A stretch of DNA of 64,000 nucleotides from Georgenia muralis. GTDB taxonomy: Bacteria; Actinomycetota; Actinomycetes; Actinomycetales; Actinomycetaceae. The position numbers were made by a program, and so were the translations under genes. The notes under the pieces are model-generated. The model saw only the letters and a list, made by a program, of their open reading frames with translations, ran no database searches and was not told the DNA's origin. Shown here piece by piece: positions 15,813 through 26,607 of this stretch. The stretch lies in NCBI RefSeq assembly GCF_003814705.1, contig NZ_RKRA01000001.1:1240001-1304000 (forward strand), written 5' to 3'. How positions within the stretch are numbered: position 1 is the stretch's first letter; every line of letters begins with the position of its first letter.

Positions 15813-17570
15813 TCACTCTGTAGCGTTTGAGTCGTCGGTGGCGTTCCCATCCATCTCGCTGGGGGACGGCACGGACTCCGCTGTCTGGAGGTCCTGCAAG
15901 GCTTGCACTGCCAGCGCGTTCGACGCTGTGAAGACGCTCCTTGCCTTGCCAAACCGTTCCTGAGCCAGGGCATTCAACCGCTTCAGGACCTTCTTGCCGT
16001 GTCGGTATCTCTCGGGGTCGGCATCGAGGTCACGCTGAGCTCGGACGGCGATCTCGCCGGCATCGGGCTGCTTCTCACCCTCCTTGCGCCTGCGATTGGC
16101 AGCCGTCACCCGAGCGTTGATAAGGGCCTTCAGGGAGTCGTGCCGCGTCTCGATCGTCGCGTCGGCGATCAACTTACGAACCTCTTCTGGATCCTTGTCG
16201 GAATAGACGGCTAGAAGGTGGTCGATCGCCAAGAAGAAAGACTCGATGTCGGTGCCGGGAGTCGTGAAGGAGAACAGACCTGCCTTCCTAAGCCGATCGA
16301 AGACGGCGTCCAGTTCGTCACCACCGAGATAATCCCGGTCGCAGTGAACGAGCACTCGCGTGCCCGGGGCGTGTTCGGTGATGAAACGGCCTAGGGCCGT
16401 CGCTGCCGGGACCTGGGAACTCGATGCATAGCTCCAGACATCGACCGATGTGTCTGAGAAGCCGTTGGCCCGCAGGATGGTCTTGACGGGTTCCGTGTTC
16501 GAGTCCTCGGTCAGCACCACCCATTTGGTCGCTCCAGCTCGTAGTCGGTCGCCCGCATCCAGAGCGCCGAGTGCCATCAAAGAGTCGACCACATCAAAAG
16601 GAGCGTCCGATATGCCGCCAGAGCATACCCAGTGGACCGCGGCATCGACCGACACGCCCTCGTCAAGCATGTGGCGTGAGTGGGTCGACATCAAGACTTG
16701 AACGCCGTCGTCATCGGCCACTTCGTTCAGCAAGCGAACCAGCTTGCGTTGATTGTCAGGGTGAAGGTGGGCATCTGGCTCGTCGAGAATCAGCAGCCGC
16801 GGGGAGTACACGCCGATGTAGGCGAGCACCTGCGCAGCCTGCAGGATCCCGGTGCCGCTGGCGTCGATCGGGAGCACGGTGCCATCGCGGGTGATGGTGG
16901 CGCGTAGGTGTTCGTCGCTGGACGCATCGAAGGTGACATCGATATGCACGTCTGGGAAGACTTGGTGTAGGCGATCCTGGAAATGCTTCCAGCCTGCGGC
17001 ATCGTTGCGAAGGATCCACAGGACGTTCCGGAACACGTTGTTAGCGTCTCCTCGAGCGGCTGCCCGTCGCACAATCCCTTCTGACTTGAATTCCTCGTAC
17101 GACGGGATGCCGGCCAGGCCGGGGGCGATCACGCTGAAGGGGCTCTCTAGTTGCTGGATCTGCCAACCAAGATCCCTGCCGTGACATCGGACCGCGATGT
17201 TCTTGTTCTTGCCGCGTCGGACCGAGATCTCGGCCACCCCGTCATCGGCAGCGACGGTGATGACAATGGCCTTGCCTTTGTCTTGACGTAGCGCTCCACC
17301 CTTGGCGAGCATGTGGATGTCGCGCAGCGGCGTGTACACCAACTGATCCGTGGCAAGAGTCGCTGACAGTGCTTCTCCGGTCCATCGCGCAGCACCGTCC
17401 ATTCCTGCGCTCTGCACTACGGACACTCCGAACTGAATCGCCTGCAGCAGACTGCTCTTGCCGGCGTTGTTCGGCCCGACGAGGACGGTGAGACGATCAC
17501 CGAGCTCCAGTGTCACGTCCTCCAAACTCTTAAAACGCTGAACAGCGATGGACTTGATCGAACGGCTCAC
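15813..17570 (-). CDS. OLD-family ATPase/TOPRIM nuclease embedded in the hsd operon
   Basis: A 585-residue protein. The N-terminal SMC-like ATPase has Walker A VGPNNAGKSSLL (residues 31-42) and Walker B RLLILDEPDAHLHPD (about 262), an ABC-type arrangement. The C-terminus is a TOPRIM domain: WVVLTEDSNTEP (Glu about 354), VLVHCDRDYLGGDE (DxD about 410) and TPGTDIESFF. This is the architecture of OLD nucleases and of GajA in Gabija. It overlaps hsdS by 4 bp and precedes hsdR by 9 bp, so it is built into the restriction operon rather than merely adjacent. No UvrD-type GajB helicase is present. The role is probably an extra anti-phage effector. Confidence 0.78.
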   Translation of the reverse strand: MSRSIKSIAVQRFKSLEDVTLELGDRLTVLVGPNNAGKSSLLQAIQFGVSVVQSAGMDGAARWTGEALSATLATDQLVYTPLRDIHMLAKGGALRQDKGKAIVITVAADDGVAEISVRRGKNKNIAVRCHGRDLGWQIQQLESPFSVIAPGLAGIPSYEEFKSEGIVRRAAARGDANNVFRNVLWILRNDAAGWKHFQDRLHQVFPDVHIDVTFDASSDEHLRATITRDGTVLPIDASGTGILQAAQVLAYIGVYSPRLLILDEPDAHLHPDNQRKLVRLLNEVADDDGVQVLMSTHSRHMLDEGVSVDAAVHWVCSGGISDAPFDVVDSLMALGALDAGDRLRAGATKWVVLTEDSNTEPVKTILRANGFSDTSVDVWSYASSSQVPAATALGRFITEHAPGTRVLVHCDRDYLGGDELDAVFDRLRKAGLFSFTTPGTDIESFFLAIDHLLAVYSDKDPEEVRKLIADATIETRHDSLKALINARVTAANRRRKEGEKQPDAGEIAVRAQRDLDADPERYRHGKKVLKRLNALAQERFGKARSVFTASNALAVQALQDLQTAESVPSPSEMDGNATDDSNATE

Positions 17571-18664
17571 CCGAGTTCACCTCGAAATGCTCGGGACTGG
17601 AGGGACCGGAACAGTTCAAGGTCAGCAGTGAGCGCACGTTGGAGCCTTACTCGCTCTACCTCTATCTGGGCCGAACGGTCCGCGAACTCGCGTTGCCGCT
17701 CCAACTTGACGTGAGGCACCGGCATCACCTCGAGTTTCGCTTTCGCGACATTCTTCATGGAGCCTCCAGTGCCGCTCGCCAAGCGGCTGATGCGACGGCG
17801 GATGGCTGGGGTACTCAACAGGGCGTGCCAGAAGGTCGGCTCGGCCTCGGACTTCCATGAAAAGCGCCAGACCTTGTCCGGAAGGGCGAGGTTGGGCGGA
17901 GCACCTGTAACGAACGCGACTGCGCCGACAAGTTCTGTCGTGTTTGCGCGACTCATCAACAGGTCTCCCTCACGGACCAGATGGTCCATCGGAGGCACAT
18001 AGCCCGGAGGCAGAGGCTTCGACTCGCCAGGCTTGAACCGCCCGGTGGTCACTGCGCTGATCTTCAGCACCCGGTATTCGCTGTCCGCGGCGGAGTCATC
18101 TCCCACCAAGTTGCGACCACCCGCCAATGTGGCCACGTCACCGAACGGGACGTTTTCGGTGGAGGCATCCGGGTCGCCGAACATGTTGTAGAAGATCGAC
18201 TGGGGGAGTGTGTCGAGGTAGGTGAGGACTTGGCAGCGCTTGGTGCGGAGGGCATCGGCGTGGTCGAGGATCGAGGCAATCCGGCGTTGCTCGGAGCGGG
18301 GCGGGACGTCCACGGTGAGGCGGTACACGTCGTCACGGTTCAGCCCGGGCACGGCGGCGGACTTGTTCATCGTCTCCATGCGCAGCGACCTGAGCATCCA
18401 GTAAGCCCAACGCCAATCGAGGTCATCGCGCTTCGGCCTGACGAAGTACGCGGTGTCGATCGGCCACGCAGGGCCATTGATCCAAGTGACACTGCCGATA
18501 CTGCCCTTGCGACCGACGACGATTGTTGGTGAGTCCGTGATGCCGGCGGAATGGCCACCAACGATGCCGCCAGATCCGACAACTGGCACATCACCGCCAT
18601 CGCGATCAGATTCCTTAAGTGCTTTCCCGTAGGACAGTTCCAGGATGTCCCCCACGGCCGTCAC
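17567..18664 (-). CDS. hsdS: Type I restriction specificity subunit S
   Basis: A 365-residue protein with two target-recognition halves, each ending in a conserved helix: VPPRSEQRRIASILDHADAL (about 140-160) in the first and the terminal VERVRLQRALTADLELFRSL in the second. The opening GDILELSYGKALKESDRDGG and VVGSGGIVGGHS are typical of TRDs. Each half reads one part of a bipartite DNA site, so the sequence recognised cannot be deduced. The GTG start overlaps the hsdM stop (GTGA), and the stop overlaps the OLD ATG. Confidence 0.92.
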   Translation of the reverse strand: MTAVGDILELSYGKALKESDRDGGDVPVVGSGGIVGGHSAGITDSPTIVVGRKGSIGSVTWINGPAWPIDTAYFVRPKRDDLDWRWAYWMLRSLRMETMNKSAAVPGLNRDDVYRLTVDVPPRSEQRRIASILDHADALRTKRCQVLTYLDTLPQSIFYNMFGDPDASTENVPFGDVATLAGGRNLVGDDSAADSEYRVLKISAVTTGRFKPGESKPLPPGYVPPMDHLVREGDLLMSRANTTELVGAVAFVTGAPPNLALPDKVWRFSWKSEAEPTFWHALLSTPAIRRRISRLASGTGGSMKNVAKAKLEVMPVPHVKLERQREFADRSAQIEVERVRLQRALTADLELFRSLQSRAFRGELG

Positions 18665-20127
18665 GAGAGCATTGACTTAAGCTCGGCGAGGCCCTTGATG
18701 ATCTCGTCTTCCAAGGTCTCGATGTCGGAAATGATATCGAGCGGGGCGCGGTGTTCTGTCTCGTCGCTGACGCTCTCTCTGTAGCGGTTGAGCGATAGGT
18801 CGTAGCCTTGGGAGACGATGTCGGCCTTGGGGACCAGGAACGACTGCTCGGTGCGCGCGCGATCCTTCTCGGCCGTGAGGTGCTGCCAGCGCCCGAGCAC
18901 GTCCGGAAGGTCGTTGGCCTCGACCGGGTTGCGCTTGTCGTCGAGCGAGAAGCCGTCGGCGCGAACGTCGTAGAACCAGACGTCGTTGGTGCCGCCGGAG
19001 TTGGTCTTGGTGAAGAGCAGGATCGCGGTGGAGACGCCGGCATACGGACGGAAGACGCCCGAAGGGAGCTTCACGACGGCGTCGAGTTTCTGGTCCTCGA
19101 CCAACATCCTGCGCAGCGCCTTGTGAGCGGTGCTTGATCCGAACAGCACGCCGTCGGGGACGATGACTGCTGCGCGGCCGCCGGGCTTGAGCAACTTGAG
19201 GAACAGCGCGAGGAAGAGCAGTTCGGTCTTCTTCGTCTTGACGATGCGCTGAAGGTCCTTGGCGGTGGCCTCGTAGTCCAGTGAGCCGGCGAAGGGCGGG
19301 TTGGCGAGGATGAGTGTGTACTTATTCGCATCGCTGGCTGCGCCTTCCGAGAGGGAGTCTCGGTAGCGGATGTCGGGTGACTCGATCCCATGGAGCAGCA
19401 TGTTCATGCTGCCGATGCGGAGCATGGTGGAATCAAAGTCGTAGCCGTGGAACATCGAGGCGTGGAAGTGCTTGCGTTGCGCCGAGTCGAGCAAAGCGTC
19501 GCCGTGGGTGTCGCGGACGTGCTCGCTCGCGGCGACCAGGAAGCCAGCCGTGCCGCACGCGGGATCACAGATCTCGTCCGTCGGCTGGGGGGCGGTCATC
19601 TTCACCATCAGGTCGATGATGTGACGCGGCGTGCGGAACTGACCGTTCGTGCCGGCTGTGGCGATCCTGGAGAGCATGTACTCGTACACATCGCCGTTGG
19701 TGTCTCGGTCTGCCATCGGGATGTCGTCGAGCATGTCGACCACCTTGGACAGCAGCGCAGGGGTCGGGATGGTGAAGCGAGCGTCCTTCATGTGGTCGCT
19801 GTAGGTGGTGCCGTCGCCGATGGACCGGAGGAACGGGAAGACCTCGTCGGCGATGGTCTTGTGCATCACCTCGGGCGCGGTGTTCTTGAACTGACTCCAA
19901 CGCAGATGCGCCTGGCCGGGCAGGAAGACCGGGTTCTCGATCCCGGCCTTGGTGATGCGTGCCTTCTTCTCGGCGAGGGTCTGGATGTCGTCGAGACGGC
20001 GGATGAACAGCAGGTAGGTGATCTGCTCGATGACCTCCATCGGGTTGCTGATGCCGCCGGACCAGAAGGCATCCCAGACGCGGTCGATCTTGTTCTTCAG
20101 CTCACCCGTAATCACTTGAGCAACCAT
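18661..20127 (-). CDS. hsdM: Type I restriction-modification DNA adenine methylase
   Basis: A 488-residue N6-adenine methyltransferase. It has the SAM-binding motif ICDPACGTAGFLVAA and the catalytic NPPF in LILANPPFAGSLDYEA (about residue 278). The N-terminal HsdM helical domain (MVAQVITGELKNKIDRVWDA) recruits HsdS. It protects self DNA by methylation and is the first gene of the operon, so it is made before the endonuclease. Its upstream region (20128-20229) is the only promoter space for the operon; it carries a direct repeat CTGATGGC at 16-bp spacing (20130 and 20146). Confidence 0.93.
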   Translation of the reverse strand: MVAQVITGELKNKIDRVWDAFWSGGISNPMEVIEQITYLLFIRRLDDIQTLAEKKARITKAGIENPVFLPGQAHLRWSQFKNTAPEVMHKTIADEVFPFLRSIGDGTTYSDHMKDARFTIPTPALLSKVVDMLDDIPMADRDTNGDVYEYMLSRIATAGTNGQFRTPRHIIDLMVKMTAPQPTDEICDPACGTAGFLVAASEHVRDTHGDALLDSAQRKHFHASMFHGYDFDSTMLRIGSMNMLLHGIESPDIRYRDSLSEGAASDANKYTLILANPPFAGSLDYEATAKDLQRIVKTKKTELLFLALFLKLLKPGGRAAVIVPDGVLFGSSTAHKALRRMLVEDQKLDAVVKLPSGVFRPYAGVSTAILLFTKTNSGGTNDVWFYDVRADGFSLDDKRNPVEANDLPDVLGRWQHLTAEKDRARTEQSFLVPKADIVSQGYDLSLNRYRESVSDETEHRAPLDIISDIETLEDEIIKGLAELKSMLS

Positions 20128-20229
20128 ACTGATGGCAGCGACCGCTGATGGCGACCTGCCCCGATACTCTTTCCTGCCCGCCCGGTACCTCCGACGCAGT
20201 CGTAGAGCGTTCCTAACACCGTCGACACA

Positions 20230-21636
20230 TCACCGCTCAGCGAGTTTGGTCACCGAGTCACGCAGGGCATCTTCACCAGCGCGGACGTAGTGGTTGAGGA
20301 CAGTGGTGAGCTTGTCGCCGAGGTACTGGGCGACAACCTCCCAGGGTTCACCTAGCTCCTCATGGAACCATCTCGTCGCGGCGTGGTGGCGGAGGTTGCG
20401 GTAGACGATGGTGCGGGGCCAGGCGTTGTCCGGGTCGTTCTCCTCGACCCAGGCGCGGACGCGATGCCAGCGTGCGTTGTGCATCTCGGGCTTCACGGGC
20501 ACGCCAGTGACGGTGTCGATGAAGAGCCACAGCTCGTCCTCGGGCGGGACGGGGTAGTTCCACCAGGCGAGGCTCTTGTCCTTCTCCCGCGCGGCCAGTG
20601 AAGCGCGCCGTTGCCGTTCGCCTTCCTGTGCGTTGACCACCTGCTGGAGCGACGCGCCCGCCGGAAGGCCGAGCAGCTCCTTCACGCGGGGCAGGAGCTC
20701 GCCGTGCATGAGCGACCTCGGCAACGGCACCTCGTGAAGACTGTGGTTCTTCACCGGGCCGCGGAACCCAGCCTCGCCGCGCGGTGCGATCCACGCGCCG
20801 TTCACATGGACGTAGCCGCGGTCGAAGAAGACGTCGATCGCGCGGAGCGCGTTCTGCTCGCCGAGCCGGAGCCCGCCGAAGCCGGCTACACGGATCTTGG
20901 TGCCGAGCAGCGGCAGTCGAGTCATCAAGGGGTCGGTGCCCTCAGGTCCGCACAACAAATCGGCGGCCGCGGCCATCGCCCTCACCTGTCGTGTCTCAGG
21001 ACGCAGACGCGGGTCGACGTACTGCGCAGTCGCTCCGTGGAGGACATTCGCCCGACTGATCTCCAGCCCGTCCAGCGGGTCGATGCTGCGGTCGAGCCAG
21101 CCCAGCCGCCACGCCAGCTTGCGCATCGCGGCGAGCTGGCCGCGCAGGTCCTCACGGCCGCGTTGGGAGAAGAGGGTCCTCGACCCCTTCTCCATCACCT
21201 TGCGGCTGTGCTCGACCCGCCACTTCGCCACCGGCACGTCACCGATGGTCGGCACGATGTGCGCGTTGAGCCGGGACACGCGCTGCTCCATCGTGCGCGG
21301 CTGCTTGCCACGCTCGAGGCTGTCCCTGATGTACTCCTCGCCCAGCATCCGGATCGTTCGCGACGCGCGCACATCCGCGCCGACGGGCGTCGCCTGCTCG
21401 GTGTCGAGGGCGGCCTCGGCCTGGGCGAAGATCTTGCGGGCCTCCACCTCCGAGCTCGCCCGCCGCAGCACCCGCTTCCACGGCTCGCCCTCGCCGGCCG
21501 GCGCCCGGAAGTAGACCTGATAGGTGTTGGTGCCCGAGCCGGGTGCGTAGAGCCGCACCCGCCAACCACGTGTCGCGCCGCCGAGCATGCGCGGCTTGCC
21601 CTGAGCGAGCAGCTTCGGTTGCGGGCGTGTGGCCAC
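20230..21636 (-). CDS. Tyrosine recombinase (element integrase)
   Basis: A 468-residue phage-type integrase. The catalytic domain shows Arg-I in GGLRLGEQNALR (about 257), a beta-hairpin Lys in GPVKNHSLHEVPLP, the box II sequence NLRHHAATRWFH (about 413) and the nucleophile in VLNHYVRAG (Tyr about 449). In box II the usual first His of HxLR is Arg (RNLRHH), a non-standard residue. The N-terminal SAM-like/arm domain starts MATRPQPKLLAQGKPRMLGG. It lies at the right end of the element beside its attachment site, pointing inward, as is usual for such integrases. Confidence 0.9.
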   Translation of the reverse strand: MATRPQPKLLAQGKPRMLGGATRGWRVRLYAPGSGTNTYQVYFRAPAGEGEPWKRVLRRASSEVEARKIFAQAEAALDTEQATPVGADVRASRTIRMLGEEYIRDSLERGKQPRTMEQRVSRLNAHIVPTIGDVPVAKWRVEHSRKVMEKGSRTLFSQRGREDLRGQLAAMRKLAWRLGWLDRSIDPLDGLEISRANVLHGATAQYVDPRLRPETRQVRAMAAAADLLCGPEGTDPLMTRLPLLGTKIRVAGFGGLRLGEQNALRAIDVFFDRGYVHVNGAWIAPRGEAGFRGPVKNHSLHEVPLPRSLMHGELLPRVKELLGLPAGASLQQVVNAQEGERQRRASLAAREKDKSLAWWNYPVPPEDELWLFIDTVTGVPVKPEMHNARWHRVRAWVEENDPDNAWPRTIVYRNLRHHAATRWFHEELGEPWEVVAQYLGDKLTTVLNHYVRAGEDALRDSVTKLAER

Positions 21637-21700
21637 GAGACCGCCTCCCTAGGCTGGTGGCTCCGGGTCACCGAGAGACCCCGCTGCACATCCATAATGC

Positions 21701-21720
21701 ATCACTCTCGTGCATCACTC
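21701..21720 (+). repeat. Right arm repeat inside the element end
   Basis: Exact copy of 4909-4928 (atcactctcgtgcatcactc). It is located between the integrase start and the right core, 180 bp from attR, against 119 bp from attL on the other side. Confidence 0.65.
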
Positions 21721-21762
21721 AACAGATTCTGATGCACGTGCCACTGGTAAGGAGTCAGAGGA

Positions 21763-23781
<2,019 letters not shown>

Positions 23782-23846
23782 CGTCGATGAACAGTCCCGC
23801 CCCTGCCCCCGGTGGAGTCTCCACCGCGACGTTGCAGGGAGGACCC

Positions 23847-24164
23847 GTGACAGACCTCGTCGAACGCCCCCTCGTCGGCTCGGTCGAGCTGCACCCGGGC
23901 GCCGGACGCACCACCGTCGTCCTCCGGGGCGTCGTCGACGTCTCGCTGACCGAGCAGCTCGCCGCCGCCGTGGCCGGGGCCGCGGACACCGGCGTGCCGG
24001 TGGTCGTGGACGCCTCCGCGGCGACCACGATCGACACGGCGGTAGCGGCGAGCCTGGCCTGGCTCGCGGTCAGCTGCCCACGGCCCGTCCGCCTCGTCGG
24101 CGCCACCGACACCGTGCGGACGGTGCTGGACTCGACCGGGGTCGCCGAGCTGCTGGAGGGCTGA
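23847..24164 (+). CDS. STAS-domain protein (anti-sigma factor antagonist-like)
   Basis: A 105-residue protein from a GTG at 23847 preceded by GGGAGGACCC. An upstream in-frame ATG at 23787 would add 20 proline-rich residues but has no RBS. RTTVVLRGVVDVSLTEQLAA opens the STAS fold, and PVVVDASAATTIDTAVAASL holds the usual phosphorylatable-serine position, here within ATTIDTA, where the Ser is replaced by Thr/Ala. It may sit in a partner-switching circuit controlling a sigma factor; no kinase partner is adjacent. It converges on the GAF-ANTAR gene with 40 bp between stops. Confidence 0.7.
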   Translation: MTDLVERPLVGSVELHPGAGRTTVVLRGVVDVSLTEQLAAAVAGAADTGVPVVVDASAATTIDTAVAASLAWLAVSCPRPVRLVGATDTVRTVLDSTGVAELLEG

Positions 24165-24204
24165 CGACGCCGCGACTTCTCGCTCGCGCCCCACGACGCT
24201 GACG

Positions 24205-24906
24205 TCAGGGGCGCAGGCCCAGGCTCACCACCGCCGCGGCGACGTCGTGCACCTTGACGTTGTGGTTGCGGGCGTGGCGCCTCAGGCGCTCGAACGCGGC
24301 GTCGACGTCGGTGCCGTTGGCCTCGGCGAGGACGCCCTTGGCCTGCTCGACGACGACCCGGGTGTCGAGCGCCCGCTGGAGCTGCTCGCTGAGCTGTGCC
24401 TGCTTGTTGTAGGACGAGGCGTTGATGAGATAAGCCGTCGCCATGTTCGCCAGGACCCGTGCGGCGGCGAGCTCGTCGTCCTGCCACTGCCGCGGGTCCG
24501 CCTGGTACATGTTGAGCGCGCCGACGCTCTGCTCACCGAGCTTCATGGGCACGCCCACCACCGACCGCATCCCCACCTCCGCGGCGACCGCGCCGTATCC
24601 CGGCCAGCGGGGCCCGACCTCGGCGAGGTCGGGGACGGCGACGACCTCCCCGGTCCGGAACGCCTCCACGCAGGGTCCGTCCTGGCGCTCCTCCTGGTAT
24701 TTCTCCAGCGGGGTGAGGTGGGGCGGGACGGTGACGGCCACACGCAGGTGCCCGTCGACGCCGACGGTGACGCCGCTGCCCGCCAGCGCGAACAGGCCGG
24801 TGAGCCGCTCGGCCAGGTCACCGAGGACCTCGTCGACCTCGTAGTGGGTCAGCAGCTTGGCCGTGAACTCCGACAGCGTGCGGACGAACAGCTCATGGTC
24901 GTACAT
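24205..24906 (-). CDS. GAF and ANTAR domain transcription antitermination regulator
   Basis: A 233-residue protein. The GAF domain spans about residues 15-155 (DGPCVEAFRTGEVVAVPDLA, then RSVVGVPMKLGEQSVGALNM). The ANTAR RNA-binding domain occupies about 170-230: LQRALDTRVVVEQAKGVLAE, then ERLRRHARNHNVKVHDVAAA. ANTAR proteins bind paired hairpins in mRNA leaders and prevent termination; GAF domains sense a ligand or light/redox signal. The pair with the STAS gene suggests stress signalling. Targets are not identifiable in this window. Confidence 0.88.
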   Translation of the reverse strand: MYDHELFVRTLSEFTAKLLTHYEVDEVLGDLAERLTGLFALAGSGVTVGVDGHLRVAVTVPPHLTPLEKYQEERQDGPCVEAFRTGEVVAVPDLAEVGPRWPGYGAVAAEVGMRSVVGVPMKLGEQSVGALNMYQADPRQWQDDELAAARVLANMATAYLINASSYNKQAQLSEQLQRALDTRVVVEQAKGVLAEANGTDVDAAFERLRRHARNHNVKVHDVAAAVVSLGLRP

Positions 24907-25079
24907 GACGGCTCCTCAGGGAGCCGCTGGGGCACCCAGGTCACGCCGGCGGGGGAGCCGGGGTCGGAACCAGCGTAACGCGCGCCTCGCACGTCCTCGC
25001 TGCCCCGTCGATCTCGCCCTCGACAGGGCCGAGCAGCGGGAGGAGAATCGGGGTTGACCCGTTCTCGCACGCGTCCGAG

Positions 25080-25586
25080 GTGATCGCCGTGACCGAGATG
25101 GAGACCTTGTCCCGAGACACCTGCCTCCGGCTCCTGCCCAGCGAGGGGACCGGATGGGTGACGTGCGCCGATCGGCACGGCCGGCCGGCGCTGCGACCCG
25201 TCGACTTCGTCGTTCACGAGGGCGAGGTCGTCTTCCGGACCTGCTACCACGACAAGGTCGCGGAGGTTCTCCAGGAGACCTGGGTGACGCTGGGCTTCTC
25301 CGCCCTCGACGAACGGCACCGCAGCGGCTGGTGGGTCACGGTCACCGGTCAGGCCCGGCTCGTCGGGGACGACCTCGTCAACCCCGGGCTGCCGCACCGC
25401 GAGTGCTGGCTCGAGCCGGGTGCCGGCCTGCTCGTGGGGGTGCCCCTGGCCGATGTCCACGGCCACCGGCTCGAGCCGTCGTCCCGCGTGCTCGAGGGCT
25501 GGACCTCGCGCGGTCGCCGGTCGGCGGGCCGGCGGCGGCCGCTGCGTCGTCACCGGTCGGAGAGGGCCTCCGTCGGCGCAGCCTGA
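25080..25586 (+). CDS. Pyridoxamine 5'-phosphate oxidase-like flavin-binding protein
   Basis: A 168-residue protein with a split-barrel fold: SRDTCLRLLPSEGTGWVTCA, then PALRPVDFVVHEGEVVFRTC and HRSGWWVTVTGQARLVGDD. This is the Pyridox_ox_2 group, which binds FMN or F420 and is common in actinobacteria; the substrate is unknown. GTG codons at 25080 or 25089 could both start it. The arginine-rich tail (GRRSAGRRRPLRRHRSERAS) is unusual. Its 3' end overlaps the convergent gene at 25550 by 37 bp. Confidence 0.75.
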   Translation: MIAVTEMETLSRDTCLRLLPSEGTGWVTCADRHGRPALRPVDFVVHEGEVVFRTCYHDKVAEVLQETWVTLGFSALDERHRSGWWVTVTGQARLVGDDLVNPGLPHRECWLEPGAGLLVGVPLADVHGHRLEPSSRVLEGWTSRGRRSAGRRRPLRRHRSERASVGAA

Positions 25587-26389
25587 CCGGACCGACCGCG
25601 CCGGCGCCCGAGCCGGCGGGACCACTGGTACGGCCGGATCCTCAGCTGCGCCGCCCATCCGTACGTCGCCAGGCCGTCGGGGCAGTGCTCGACCGGGTCG
25701 AACCGCAGCTCGTCGTCGTCGCCCCCGCCGTTGGGCGACGCGGCGAGGTCCAGCGTGCCGAAGGTTCGCCACGCGCCCCGTGGCGGCGCCCAGACGAGTC
25801 GCCACGACGGCGGGGTCGGCGCCGCGGTGTCGCCGGTCTGCGGTCCTCGGCGCGGGTCGCGAGGCAGGGCCGCCACCAGCACGGGACCCGCCGGACCGGC
25901 GAAGGGCATGATCGACGACAGGGCCCCGCCGGAGGCCGACCGGCGCGGGACGAGCAGGAAGCGGCTCGCCGGACCGGTGCCCGTGGAGGCCAGGAGCAGG
26001 TCGTTCGGCCCCGCCGTCCCGGACCAGCGCACGGCGAGGCCGTGGATGTCGGGCAGCGGCGCTGGGACGCCCCCGGCGCGGGAGAGCCGGACGACGGCGT
26101 CGAGCGTGCCGGCACGTCCCAGACCGCCCAGGGCGGGGCCGGCGCCGTCGAGCCGGAGGCGGGCGGGCACCACCACCCCCCGCGGGTGGAGCGGCCGGCC
26201 CCCGCGGAGAGCCGCGACCCCGGCGAGCGCCGCGCCGAGGGCGGTACCGGTCACCGCCCCGACGAGCTCGGCCGTCCGCCCGACGGGTCCGCCGTCACGA
26301 ACCGCGGGCCGGTCGGCGTGCCTCCCGCCGCGTCGCCGCCGGACGGGAGGGACCGGTGACGAGGAGCTGATCCATCTCTCGGGAGGCAT
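25550..26389 (-). CDS. Catalase-fold-like protein of unknown function
   Basis: About 279 residues from the ATG at 26389; the open frame continues to 26665, but that region is arginine-rich and looks non-coding. The segment GGRPLHPRGVVVPARLRL resembles the active-site histidine strand of small catalase-like proteins, and RLSRAGGVPAPLPDIHGLAV with NDLLLASTG matches the following core order of that fold. Heme ligands further on are not obvious, so peroxidase activity is uncertain. It is divergent from the YihY gene and 3'-overlaps the flavin-binding gene. Confidence 0.45.
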   Translation of the reverse strand: MPPERWISSSSPVPPVRRRRGGRHADRPAVRDGGPVGRTAELVGAVTGTALGAALAGVAALRGGRPLHPRGVVVPARLRLDGAGPALGGLGRAGTLDAVVRLSRAGGVPAPLPDIHGLAVRWSGTAGPNDLLLASTGTGPASRFLLVPRRSASGGALSSIMPFAGPAGPVLVAALPRDPRRGPQTGDTAAPTPPSWRLVWAPPRGAWRTFGTLDLAASPNGGGDDDELRFDPVEHCPDGLATYGWAAQLRIRPYQWSRRLGRRRGRSGQAAPTEALSDR

Positions 26390-26413
26390 GTCCCCACGGT
26401 GGGCGCACCGCCC

Positions 26414-26518
26414 GGGCTCGGCAACCCGGGACCGCCGAGGTCTCCGTCGGACGACGCCTGCGACCACGGAGGCCTCCGTCCCGGGGCCGTCACCCCGCTG
26501 CCTCCGGTTGCCGAACCC
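26414..26518 (+). other. Structured leader region upstream of the YihY gene
   Basis: Two distant arms, 26414-26426 (gggctcggcaacc) and 26506-26518 (ggttgccgaaccc), can pair with one G-U and enclose a perfect palindrome ACGGAGGCCTCCGT (26466-26479). The arrangement looks like a multi-branched RNA leader, but I cannot match it to a known riboswitch class. The gap 26390-26607 holds no gene. Confidence 0.35.
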
Positions 26519-26607
26519 CTGCCCACAGCACACGCTTGCTGGCAGACACCGTAAACATCGAGACGTCAGCCGGGATCTCCAGGGGTCCCCGTCCGGCAGG
26601 AGAGACC

